NCBI GenBank assembly: GCA_013398295.1
Contig: VZSF01008857.1
Span: 1-64,000, forward strand
DNA from: Chionis minor
Taxonomy: Eukaryota; Chordata; Aves; Charadriiformes; Chionididae
Length of the DNA: 64,000 nucleotides
Direction of reading: 5' to 3'
Below are positions 19,546 through 30,390 of this stretch, piece after piece. A model generated the notes under the pieces. It searched no databases. It was not told the DNA's origin and worked only from the letters and a program-made list of their open reading frames with translations. Each line of letters begins with the position of its first letter. Positions within the stretch are counted from its first letter, which is position 1. Made by a program: the position numbers and the translations under genes.

Positions 19546-19622
19546 ATAGACTCGTTTGGGTTGGAAGGGACCTTTAAAGATCACTTAGTCCAGCCTCCCC
19601 TGCGATGAGCAGGGACATCTTA
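19541..19622 (-). mobile_element. Truncated CR1 LINE 3' end
   Basis: Read on the plus strand, tttgggttggaagggacct followed by taaagatcacttagtccagc is the reverse complement of the typical 3' terminus of avian CR1 elements. Only about 80 bases remain, ending near gagcagggacatc. The element abuts the right edge of the CpG island. The 13-base sequence atttcatagactc occurs at its left end (19,541-19,553) and again right after it (19,623-19,635). Confidence 0.85.
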
Positions 19623-20008
19623 ATTTCATAGACTCATCCCTGGAATCACAGGTGCAGTGCATCGTGATAGTAAGATTTTTAGCTGGGGCAGAGATATTTT
19701 TTTGATAGGTCCATAGAGTAGACGTCATAGGTGATGCTGCACTTTTCTCTCTTCTAATTAACAGTAGCACTCAGTTTTCCCCTTCCTTGGGTAAGGTGAT
19801 TTGGCAACTTTGTTTTATAGTGCCACATTTTGTGATCTTATGTGCCAAATTTCCTCATGGTTTGCAAACCATGTCATTATGTACTGCAGTCTCTGTATAT
19901 TATTAAAAACCTTCAAACTCGGGGCATTAAGCATGCTTAATTTTATCTCCAGAGTTGACCGTAACACTGCATGAATCCTTAGTATATATTAGTCTTTAGC
20001 TCTTCTAG

Positions 20009-20220
20009 AATGTATGCAGAACAATGGCTTCTCTGCACATAAATCACTAGTCAAAGTAGGAATAAAAAGTGTTGCACCAGTTGTCTGTAGAAAACTAGCT
20101 CTCATTTATGTCACAGGTGGTGTAACCACATCATCTGAAAAAGATGCCAAAGATCAAGGCAAGTGGGGTTCAGCTAGTCCACAAGTTCATATAAAACCCC
20201 CCAAAAACCTCCAAGAAATG
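20009..20220 (+). other. Candidate plus-strand exon divergent from the CpG island
   Basis: The acceptor agtctttagctcttctag ends at 20,008 and the donor gtgagtaatc begins at 20,221, enclosing 212 bases. An ATG at 20,014 opens a frame that stays open through the donor. A donor-like CTTGG then gtaaggtg at about 19,788 could end a first exon starting in the CpG island. The peptide (MQNNGFSAHKSLVKVG at its start) matches nothing I know. A divergent long non-coding RNA is the more likely reading if it is real. Confidence 0.3.
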
Positions 20221-20505
20221 GTGAGTAATCAGGGTAGTCTTGTAGAACACAAGGACAGGTGCAAGAGACCACTAAACATTCTTATCACCATGGATTCCCT
20301 ATCACCTGATCTGTGGTGTTCGATGTTTTTTTATGTCAATTTGGCCATTAAACTGGTCAAGTATCATTTGTCAGTGTTTCTCTAATCCAACAGCAGTGTA
20401 AAGGACCTATATACAACACTAAGGGTTATTCACTCACAGCACAACATTCACAGGGCAGAAGGGTATCTGTACTGCTCTAAATGAAAGTGGGACTGTATTC
20501 CTTAC

Positions 20506-20658
20506 CTGTCCTCACAAATGTTCTTTTCAAAACTGCATCCCAAACAGCATGTCAATAGTCACAGCAAAACTATTCCCTTTACTGCTTTCTAAGACAGGGC
20601 CCCGTGTAAGCACATTGTTCCCAAACTGACCCTAAGATACATGCCTAATTCTGCCAGG
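20506..20658 (-). other. Candidate minus-strand exon upstream of SLC45A1
   Basis: A 153-base segment with a good acceptor (gctcacttttacctag) and a consensus donor (GACAG then gtaagg). It could be a 5'UTR exon of an SLC45A1 transcript starting further right. No protein resemblance. Confidence 0.25.
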
Positions 20659-20820
20659 CTAGGTAAAAGTGAGCAAGAAACTTGTAAAGCACCAGGACTG
20701 TTGCTCTCAGCTATTTGATCCAGTTCACCTTTTCATCCTCACCCATGTCAAAATGGTAATACAGATAAACTAAACACAGATGGGAGAGTCAGTCAGATGT
20801 CAGAGACATCTTTGACTAAT

Positions 20821-20852
20821 CGAATCATCCCAAAATCGAATCATCCCAAAAT
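20821..20852. repeat. Perfect 16-base tandem duplication
   Basis: cgaatcatcccaaaat occurs twice head to tail with no mismatch. Perfect identity suggests a recent event and a likely polymorphic site. Confidence 0.95.
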
Positions 20853-23800
20853 ACACCTATTTGCCCCAAACAACAGGTGTTCCTTTGCTGCCACGCCAGA
20901 CACTTGCAGGCTTCTACCAAAGATCCTGCAGGTTCCTCATTTGACATACAATCTATCCCCAGTCCTTCTGGCAGATCTGAGGCAATTTTGGTATTGGGAC
21001 GTCCCTTGCCCGTCTGTGCTGAGCTTTTCCTTTCGGCTCCCCAGATATGGGACTTCCAGAGCCTACATCAACCCAGCCTTGCCACACGCCACTTCTCAGT
21101 GCTGATGCCAGATGGCTGTCACCACAGCAGGATGCTGTGTCTCCTCCTGCCAGAGGGTCTCATCAACAATACAGCAGCCACTGCTCCATTTGTTGCCTAC
21201 CACGAGAACAAAGTGATTTTAAGAAGCCACATTCTTAATGAATTGATTAAAACCATTGCTGTGGCTCTGGAAGAGAACTACCATGTTCTTGTTCAAAACC
21301 ACAGGCTGACCACATCCCTTTTATTTACACGCCTCCAATTGCACAGCCACTGGAAAGATCCTTCATGCTTCTGAGCAGCAAAGGCAAAAGAATGAAGATT
21401 TGCAACCCTACGGAGGAAGGGCAGGAACAGGGGAAGGTCCAGCCAGGTGCCACAGCTGGTAAGAGAACATGACCAGGCAGGTCTACTGCCTGCCAAAGGG
21501 ATCAGACAGGCAGGGCAAGAGACAGCGGTTGCTGGGAGAAGCCCTTACCCTCACCTGTAGTTGTAGTAGCGCCAGCTACTGCCAATCCAGCTTCTAGCGC
21601 TCAGACAGCTAAATGGGCTGTAAGACTATGGCTGCCAGATGACCCATGATTGTTTGCTGAGTTCTTTGCTCAAGCCCAAGTCAGCCATCCCTTCAGTGAC
21701 CAGTGAGAACACAGCACAACCGCCAGCCTTGGTCCCACCTACCGTCCATGTGCTAGAGAGCTCTGCAAACACTGAGCAGCTGAACGTGACGTTTAAGAGC
21801 CCCATTCCTTGTCATCGAGGACAACTTTTTGTTCCGCCTGGACACGGAGAGTGGGTTATATTATTAATACCGCCAGGCGGTTGTGACCATTATATATGAT
21901 CATTTGTTTCCTGTAAACATGTTTGAGACATTAAATTCATGTTTATTCCATGTTCAATTAAATAAAATTGTCTGCTCAGGACTTACAAGGATTAACTCCT
22001 ACACCATTTAGCACAGTTTGTCCACTTGGGATGGTGGCACAAGGCACTCTACTCCTTCCCAGGGTAACAACAATGGAGAGAATGAAAGCAATTCCTTCTG
22101 TGTGCATTCATTTATCCGCATCCTTTGGGCTTTAGACAAAACAGAAACCACAAATCGCCTCTCCTCTGTGAGCTCACACATAATTTTTTGTTGAAATGCA
22201 AAAATATTTACTTACTTTGTATTAATTTTACCCAACAGTGTTCAAAAGAGCAAGTTTTGGTGATGAATACCTACTGCTATGAATCTCTGCTGCTCCCTCC
22301 TACCTTCTCTGGGTGCAAGATATTTTGCATTCATTGAGCTCTTTTTTTAAGTCTTTCCACAGAGCAGCTTCTGACAGTGTATTCATCTCTCTGCTCATTT
22401 ACAGCTTCGTGTTTGGCTCGTTGTTTCATTTGCCAGCAGACCTCGTTATTTGCCTCTCTCAGATCAGTACCATTCCTCCATTTCTTGGAAACCTCTCCTG
22501 CTATCCTGATAATCCTTTTCGCTGAGGTAAACATTAGCTCCAGTTGAGTGAAATTCTGTGCAAGCCACCAACGGAGAATATGTTGTTCTCTGTCTTGAAG
22601 AACGGGGTTCCGATTGTGTGATGTTTGGTGTTCCTTTCTAATTTTTTAATCTTAAAATTAATTTTTAAACATCTTTCAGTTAGGTTCAGTGGCTCCACAA
22701 TGTCATTCAGTGGCCTAACTGAAACCCGCAGCATCTTTTCCAAGCACGACTTGATTCTTTTTGTGGGAGATACAAAGTCTGTACCAAACAGACACATTGT
22801 GAAAGTAACTGTGTGTTCAGGGGCTGCCACTTCAGAACACCTGAAGGCCCCATGAATCCTGAAGCAAAGATTAATTCACGCTCAGTGATCCAGAAGGAGA
22901 CGCCTGATGAGCTACTAAGATTTTATGTCCGCAGAGGGTCCTGCGCGTGCCCTCTGCAAGCCATCCTCCACTTCCTGCAGAACAGCAGACAGCCCCCTCT
23001 TACACAAGCAAAAAGTCAAGGAAAAACTATGCCGGTAAAGATCCCACATGACCCCTCTTCCTCCATGAAGGCCACGAATGTGCACCTTCTGCGCTGCTGT
23101 GTTTCTGTGGGAGACTGTGGGCAAGGCCACAGAGAGCACCACAGAACAAACTGTACAGGCTTACGATAGTGGTACAATTTGGTTGTCCTTGACACAAAAG
23201 GGTTGCCTTGCCAATATTGTAAGAAAACTTCAGAAACTGTATTCCCTTCTGAAGAAACAGGGGCGGGGAGGGGAGGGAAGGCTCTCAAATTAAGTGACTT
23301 TTTTTTTTTCCTTTTCTAATTTAGCAGAATTCACTTCATTTAAAGGGGGGGACAGCTGCTTAGTTTGGAGGACTTCAGTTTGTCCCCCTCCTGAGTTCCA
23401 CAACAAAGGAGGTGGGGTAGCAGGGCAGTAGGTGAGGAAAATCCAGAGCAGTGTAGGTTACAGAAGAATTATTGCCAAGCCTATCTCAAGTCAGTTTGCA
23501 CAATTTTCAAGTCAGTGATGCTGTCACATATTGGACAACTTTCCTTTCCGTAGCATGACAAAGACCAAAGCTTTCCTGTACGCAGAATGAAACGCTTCAT
23601 ATTTCTTGGTCCTTAGGAGGAATAAGCGGTCTGTCATTTTTGACAACCCCAACCTGGCAATAATACGGAAAGAACTAAATATTCTTCTTTTCCCAGTCCA
23701 CACTGAAGTGACAAGTTAATTATTGTCCATGTACTAAAGTCTTTCAAAAGGAAAAACAAAAACGCCTTTGTCTTGTTTGGGAGAATAAGATTCAAGATTG

Positions 23801-24634
23801 CAGGGGCCAGGGTGGAGGGTAGTGGTGGAGTTGGGGTGCCACTCCTTATTAGTTAATTATTAAGCGGAAAGGTTAAAGAAAGCACTCAGAATTTATGAAA
23901 ACGTTGAGACTCTTACCCATTTGTTGCCAATGTTTAGCTCTCATTCAAAGAGTATTTGACTGAGTCAGCTCTGCTGCGCTAGGCCTTACTAACATAGCTG
24001 ATTTGGCAAACGCATTGCCAGTGATACTATGCAGCCTGTACGCTTTTCAACACTTGGCGTTTCTGTGAGAGAGAGAGATGTATACAGACATAGGGACCTT
24101 CTAAGGTTCTTTCAAGCTGTACAGGATTTAGTGCCACGGATTCAAGAAATTTGTCTGATATAAAATTAAATTGCCCAAGAAATTTTGTGTGAGTTTTCAG
24201 AAGAGATTAGGGGAGAAACAACCACTCAGCTTATGTGGCTTTCTTTGTATAACAGCTTCTTTGTTCGGTTACTGCCTCTGAAACCACCATGTCCCAGTCT
24301 GTTGCATCTTCCTATTCTAGTTAGGCACTGTTTGTATTTTAGCAAGAGCACACTTTCAAAAATCTACAGTCAGGAACTCTTCCAGCAGAGAAGTGAGATA
24401 CAAAGATCTCAGCTCATGTCCAGAAAACAAGGTGTCGGTATCTGCATACACAGCCATGAGTCTAGATATTTCCATATGCCCAAAACCAGTTCACTGATTT
24501 TTCACAGTAGTTTTGTAGCAAAAAAAATTAAATAATTAAAATACACACAAGAGGTGCTTGATGCCTGATGCCTCTCAGCGTTCAAGAGTATTTTAGTCAA
24601 TGCCCTTAATAGTACGCTTTAACTTCTGGCCAGG

Positions 24635-24715
24635 CCTGAAGCAGTCATGCAGCTGGACTAGCTGATAGTTGTAGGCCCCTTCAAACTGAACTATACCATT
24701 CCCTGAGACTTTTTT
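24635..24715 (+). mobile_element. Possible CR1 3' end fragment
   Basis: gcagctggactagctgatag followed by gccccttcaaactgaactat resembles the CR1 3' terminus (ggttggactagatgatc, then ccttccaacctgaa) in plus orientation, with several mismatches. The copy is old and short. Confidence 0.5.
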
Positions 24716-25149
24716 CTTGAGAACTAGAAAGCGGTGTGATTACTGAAGAAGCTATGAATAAAGCTTGCTACACTTGCTACTGGACATCAGGCTAATCTCT
24801 TTTAAATACAGTCTTTTTCCAAGCAAGTTCAAGGGTCCAAATATTCCTGTAATCACTCAGAAAGCTTGATGCAACTCTTCCTTTTACATAGTATAGTCCT
24901 CATTCTGTCCAGTGCAGTTAACAAAGTCTCATCATTGATTAACTTTCCTAGGGCAATGTTGCAGTTTTCTTGGTGCTATCATTCTTTTGCACAGGAATAA
25001 TTTAAACAGGTGCCAGCTGAACCCTAGACTATTTGTAAGGTCGATGAGTTTGCAAACTAGGGGCCAAGACATTTCTTCAATGGCAAGTTCATGACAGTCT
25101 TATGCTTATTTAAAATTAGTTCTGTCAATGACAAAAATTGCAAGGGTTA

Positions 25150-25500
25150 GAATCATAGAATATCTCAAGCTGGAAGGGACCCATAAGGACTATCAAATAC
25201 AACCCCCTACTCCTCGCAGGACTACCTAAAACTAAACCGTATGACTAAGAGCGTCATCCAGACACTCCTTGAGCTCTGACAGGCTTGGTGCCTTGACCGC
25301 TTCCCTAGGGAGCCTGTTCTGGTAACCAGCCACCACCCTCTCAGTGAAGAACCTTTTATTAATGTCCAATCTGAACTTCTGACTCAGCTTCATTCCATCT
25401 CCTCGTGTCCTATAGCTGGTTACCGCTGGAGTTACCTAGATGACTACAAGCATTCATCATATAGGCTGAAACACTCTCTAAGTCCCAACTGTCCTTGGTC
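25150..25500 (-). mobile_element. Truncated CR1 LINE fragment
   Basis: Begins aatcatagaatatctcaagc with tggaagggacccataaggac, then accaccctctcagtgaagaa and aacttctgactcagcttcat, ending near the cctcgtgtcctatagctggt region. This is the reverse complement of the CR1 3' untranslated region and adjoining part of the reverse transcriptase end. About 350 bases remain, diverged and without coding capacity. Confidence 0.85.
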
Positions 25501-27885
25501 CTTCCACAATCCACTTTTCTAGATCATTTCTAGAGCTGATGCCAGTTTGCCCTCTTCCCTTGAACTCTTCATATATGTGTATTCCAGGTACACAAGATCT
25601 TTTGCTCCTTTGCTAAATCCAAAAGAAACTCTGCTTTCCACAACATTTATGATACCAGTTGAAGAAGTAAATTTATATTTCTGTAAATGCCCAGTCATGC
25701 CAGTAAGGTCTATGGCCTATGGTGTTGAACACAGTGCAAATACAGAGCAAGGCAGAAAAAAGGAGCAAGTTCAAACAAGGTAAGGTGCATTTCAATTATA
25801 CGTTCTGAATGCTTATATGGTAAGAGGAGCTTACCACGTAAATTACACCGCCCTAGCATCCCTTACATGTCAACTGCGTAGGCGTAAGGAAGTTGGTGGG
25901 AGGCTAATACAATATAAGAACATAAAGAAGTCTCATATATGCCAGTTTGCACACCACCTCCATATCAGGCCCTCAGCATATTGTCACATGACTTTAATAG
26001 CCCAGATACATCAGTTCCTGAATCTGGATTCACCAAACACCTACACTGGCTATATTAATGGATGCAATTAAACATTTAAAATGGCACTTGGATTTTTTAC
26101 TTGAAAGAAGGAAAAACACAATCAAAAAAAAAAAAAAACCCCACACAAAACACTGTCACAAATGAAACCCAGTATTTTGCTGCAGAATGAAAAGCAATGG
26201 TAACAGCAGTGATCAATTTGCATTAAAATTGAATTGTCAATTCATGAGAAAATAAATTTTACATAGTGAACAACTATACAAGAGAAGAACATGATTTTTT
26301 AAAGAAACAAGTATGCACGTTCTGACAACTGCTGTCTGCACTTTGTAAGTCTGCACTTGTTGTGTGGATATAACAAAGTACAAAAGGAATTTGTGTCTGC
26401 TCCCATCCTTTCTGAGAACACTGCAAATATACCCTATTTTTTTTTTGGGTTCAAGGTGAGGTCATGCTTCTGAAACAATCCATTAAGAAGTATCTTCAAG
26501 ATGCCCCCTGACAAGTATGCCAGGCAACTACAGTGCACAACACTGTGCTTAGAGCTCTAATAATAGGAAGAGACAGAGATGTCCCCACTATTGACAAATA
26601 TACAATGAAGGATATAGCCTTGGGACCATAATTCAAACAATTTTGTAAAACAGCTTGAATACTTTTTTTTTAAACAAGTAGTCTTTAGTAAAGAACCAAT
26701 ATGGTTTTAGAAAAAACTGGAATGCTGTCATGGTACAAGTGAAACATCAGTTATCTATCAGCCTAGTCTATAGTTGCTATATCAAACGAAAACCAGAATG
26801 CTGTGGCCTCTTCTCAAACCTTAGAGGATGATTATTCAGAAAAAAATTCACTAATGCCATGCTTCACTGATACCATTCAAGTGTTGTGCAGTGACAGCCC
26901 AATAGTTTTTCTTCCACTGGCCTGCACTTGATTTGACTCGTATTTCAGTTCAGACGTGCAATTTCCACAATAGCAGAGTACATGTATTTAGTCGATTGCT
27001 TTCCTGAGCTTTGTGCACTGACTGGTCAGTGAGCATTTCTATTTGCTTCTGCAGGACAAACGAGTGCTGCCCTCAAAATAATGTGAGGGCATTTACCTCA
27101 CTCCTGCCCTCACCAGCCAACCCCTTCAATGGCTGACACATCTCCGACAATGAAAACCCAACACAGTTCAGAGAATGAGTCACTAGAGGGCACTTACAGA
27201 ATCCAGAAGACAGAGAATGCGCTTGGTATCAGAAGACTAGAGTCCTACAAACAGTTTAAAGAGTCCAAATGACAAGTTTTGTGTTTACTTCCTAACCATC
27301 TCCTGCAACCAACACTTTAAGATACCGAACCAGGGAAATAATTCTATTTCCAAATATCTTTATCATTATCTGTTTTTCCAGCAACTGAATGAAAGAAGGC
27401 TGAGGAAAAACTCTCTCCTCTGATGCAGCACCTGTGCTAGGCTACATTAACCATGCAATTCTGGACAAATGCTGAACTGAAGTGTTAGCTGCAGGCACGT
27501 AAGACATGTAACATGCAAGATACTGGTTCTAAGAGTTGCTGTTGGGTGCAGCTTCAGGTAAGAGGTGCAGGAACGCACAAAGTGGCGTGGCAAACCCACT
27601 GAAGTACAGTATTTCATTTCACTGCGATGCCTCAAGTGGACTACGCATTTCACAAAAGACAAAGACGTGATTATGCCCCAAAGACCCTGCAGGTTTTTTT
27701 CTAGATGTGACAAACCACAGAAAGGTGCCAAGTAGTATGTCAGGAAAGCTGGAGCAAGAATCTTGGATGCAGGAACTTGCAGTCACCCAGAGCAAGCACA
27801 GGCTACATTTATTTTAGAACTAAAGTAAATTTTCATTTAAAGATAGAACATAAACAGAGATTACTGTCATCCCTGCTATATTACC

Positions 27886-28049
27886 TGAACAGTTCAATTC
27901 CTTGCTTCTCGTATTATTGTGAGCTGCAGTAAGATCAAAGTTTTTTTGGTTACCAGGTGTCTTCACTACACTTCTGATCTTCTCTTGGAGAAGGAAAGCA
28001 GAACTCACATGATCAGTGAGTTCTGGAAAACCTCGAATCACTGCTTTTC
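27886..28049 (-). other. Candidate minus-strand exon, open reading
   Basis: The acceptor after ctacaccttgccttcag and the donor GTTCAG then gtaatatag enclose 164 bases that are open in one frame. The translation includes ELTDHVSSAFLLQEKIRS and later FDLTAAHNNTRSKELNCS. It has no match I recognise. Its phase (needs two bases from the preceding exon) does not fit directly after the 32,374 exon, so if both are real another exon must lie between them. Confidence 0.25.
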
Positions 28050-28876
28050 TGAAGGCAAGGTGTAGGGCAGCACAAGGAAGAGCTGGGGCCACTGCTGTAC
28101 CGAGGGCTGATGAGAAGAGGTGATTGGGTGAAGCACTGTGCAGAGGACAGGCCAAAGCACACAGCGGCAGACAAGCAGGGAGTACAGTGACCTCGGCAGG
28201 TCTGCCATGCAGCGTCGCCCTTGGCTGGAGAGGTGGCGAAGGGTACCAAAGCGGTGCTGCAGGGGCTTGAGCTGGTTCAGCAGTGCCCAGACACAGACAG
28301 CATACTCAGAGCTCATGAAAGAAAAGCAGCATGGCACCGAGGGATATGTGGTGGGCACTGCAGGAAGACTGGAGGTGCGCCTGCCTCCTGCTAAGCATTC
28401 ATTAAATCTTTGCTTTATAAATTGTCTCTGTACCTTGACTAAATTGACTTTGGAAGCCTACGGGAAGTACTGCCCCACTTCCCTGTGTTTACCACAGGGG
28501 AAATGAGAAACCACCGGATCCCTGGGGCTAATTACTTTCTTCAAAACCCAGCATTGCTCTATGTTTCTGACTCAGTGCAGCATGCAATTTTCTGCTGAGA
28601 TTGTATCTATATCGCATTACAGGAAGAGTTGCAATAGCAGTCAATGTTAATTGCAGTGCACAGACTGCTCCCTTCTCTCCTTTATACCAGTTATCAAGAA
28701 AAACCAGAAAGTCTACTTCTGCTGGTTTTAATTTAGCCTCTTCCATCCACACAGAGTGCCTGTCAGACAGGAGAGGCAGGGGCTGTCATCACCTTTCTGC
28801 CTGAAAGAGTCCGGAGTTGTCAGAACAAGGTAGAGACTATAGGGATGTCTAGGTGCTATTTCAAACAATCAGTTAC

Positions 28877-29003
28877 CTTATGGAGGCACAGAGATATTGG
28901 GGTGCGGTACAGCCACTTCGTGTAGACAGATACAGGCAGGTGCTTTAACATTCTTGGATGGCCCCAAAGCCACTCTGATAGCCTTTCTTATGTCTCACAA
29001 CCA
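28877..29003 (-). other. Candidate minus-strand non-coding exon
   Basis: A near-ideal acceptor (ccttttttttttcctcag) ends at 29,004 and a good donor (ATAAG then gtaactg) lies after 28,877. The 127 bases between have stop codons in all three frames, so as an exon it would be non-coding or terminal-coding. Reading on from the phase-0 end of the 32,374-32,506 candidate, a stop comes at the third codon. Confidence 0.3.
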
Positions 29004-29065
29004 CTGAGGAAAAAAAAAAGGGCAAGGATGAACAGAAAAAGGACATCCCTATGCCATTCTCACAG

Positions 29066-29191
29066 CCTGGCAGCCTCTTTCAAGGCCTCCCTTTGCCTAA
29101 AACAACAAAGCAACCCTCAAAGCACCAGAGTACAGCCATGAGCAGGCTTCCGCAGAGTGCGGAAAAAGCAGGTGCTGCTCATCCTGACTTG
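29066..29191 (+). other. Candidate plus-strand exon
   Basis: The acceptor tatgccattctcacag ends at 29,065 and a very strong donor (CTTG then gtaagtatat) follows 29,191. The 126 bases are a multiple of three and fully open in one frame (includes GSLFQGLPLPKTTKQPSKHQ). No family resemblance. Confidence 0.3.
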
Positions 29192-29699
29192 GTAAGTATA
29201 TATGGCTCAGCAAATTCTCCTACGGGAATGAATTTGAGAACATTTCCTAGACAAGGAGTACAATTTACCTTCCGCTGGAGCATGGTCAAAGGGGCAAGAA
29301 CTTTTAGTGTCTTAGCATTATTTTGTTTCCATCCTAAATGTCCATCTCTGGCAGTGGTATTCCAGCACCCCGCCATGATGGAAACAAACATTTATATGAT
29401 ACAAGTCATTTGCTAGCCTCCCACTCATCTATCGTCTCCCACTCCCCTTCTGTCAATAGCAACTGGGGTCTCTGTCACTTTCAAGCGTTAACCAGCATTG
29501 ATAACTACCACTTGTTCTGCATTTTATGTACACAGGGAAACAGTATGAACTTGTAGAGCGCTACATGCTTTCAATGCAGCATTTGAAGAAAACTGATTAA
29601 TCAGTATACTGGAAAGCAATGTCTGCGGGACTAGCATGGAGGCCTTGGGAGACCTCTTAGTGAGATCTTTCAAACACAACCTCCTACTAAACCAACAGG

Positions 29700-29762
29700 A
29701 AGGCAGCCATACTAGATCAGATAGTAGTCCTGTTTCCAGTAGGGGCTATTAGTGGACACTTG
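29700..29762 (+). repeat. Possible old sauropsid interspersed repeat fragment
   Basis: gccatactagatcagatagt followed by agtcctgtttccagtagggg resembles a repeat common in sauropsid genomes that reads roughly 'atactgggtcagacc ... cagtatcctgtttcc'. The fragment is short and diverged. I cannot name the family with confidence. Confidence 0.35.
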
Positions 29763-30389
29763 GTTGTTGCTTTTCACAGCCTGCTTTTTGTTTCTACTGG
29801 TCTAAATAGATTATTCACCTTGGTATTCAATTTGTTGAGTGTTTTCAAGTAAGTCAAAGTGCTGCAAGTATCTCCTTTCTTCTGATTTCTTACCCTTTCA
29901 TCAAAGGCCCTGTCTCTGCTTGGTAGATCATTCTCAAGAAGTTTTCTGCTGTCCCCCATCAGCAATAAAGAAACTCCTCTGATAGAGTCCAGCCTGCAAC
30001 ATGATGTTTGCAGCCTGGAGTCGCTCTGGAGTTAGCTTGCATTTTCTTAGGAGAGAGGAGGGAAAAAAAAAAAAAAGAAAAAAAGGAGAGGAACAGAACA
30101 TTCTGTCAAATAAACATTTGCTAATGCTCTTGAGCAAGAGAAATGTAACAGGTAGCAAACAGTAACCCAGATTAACTATCTGCTAGGGCAAATACACAGT
30201 ACGCAAAGGTTCCCTGGTTCCCTGCACACTGTTTGGATGGCAGTTCTGTGTTAAGCCTGATACTCTGACATGTTAATTGATCTCTCCAACAAAAGCCATG
30301 ACCTTTGAATGCAAAATTGGAGGTCAGGCCTCAAAGTAATCTAATTAATCTCCTGCCTGGTAGAATAAAAACAGGCTTGCTGTTAGTTT

Positions 30390-30390
30390 N
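30390..30390. other. Unknown base (n) in the assembly
   Basis: A single n in ordinary AT-rich sequence; no composition reason is evident. Confidence 0.95.

Larger units (their letters stand above)
19640..24630. other. Gene-poor sequence, no recognised gene
   Basis: AT-rich non-coding DNA. It holds a perfect 16-base tandem duplication at 20,821-20,852 and two splice-bounded candidates (20,009-20,220 plus; 20,658-20,506 minus), listed separately. Open frames around 20,877-21,374 and 22,813-23,169 were read and resemble no family. Confidence 0.5.

Noticed and set aside
25523..25779. Plus-strand exon with acceptor tccacttttctag and donor gtaaggtgc
   Set aside because: The acceptor sits at the edge of a CR1 fragment and all surrounding frames look random. 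Possible exonised repeat, but too weak to list.
28013..28506. Overlapping 78-122-codon open frames on both strands
   Set aside because: Locally GC-richer sequence with mutually overlapping frames and no recognised motif. Only the splice-bounded part was kept as a weak candidate.
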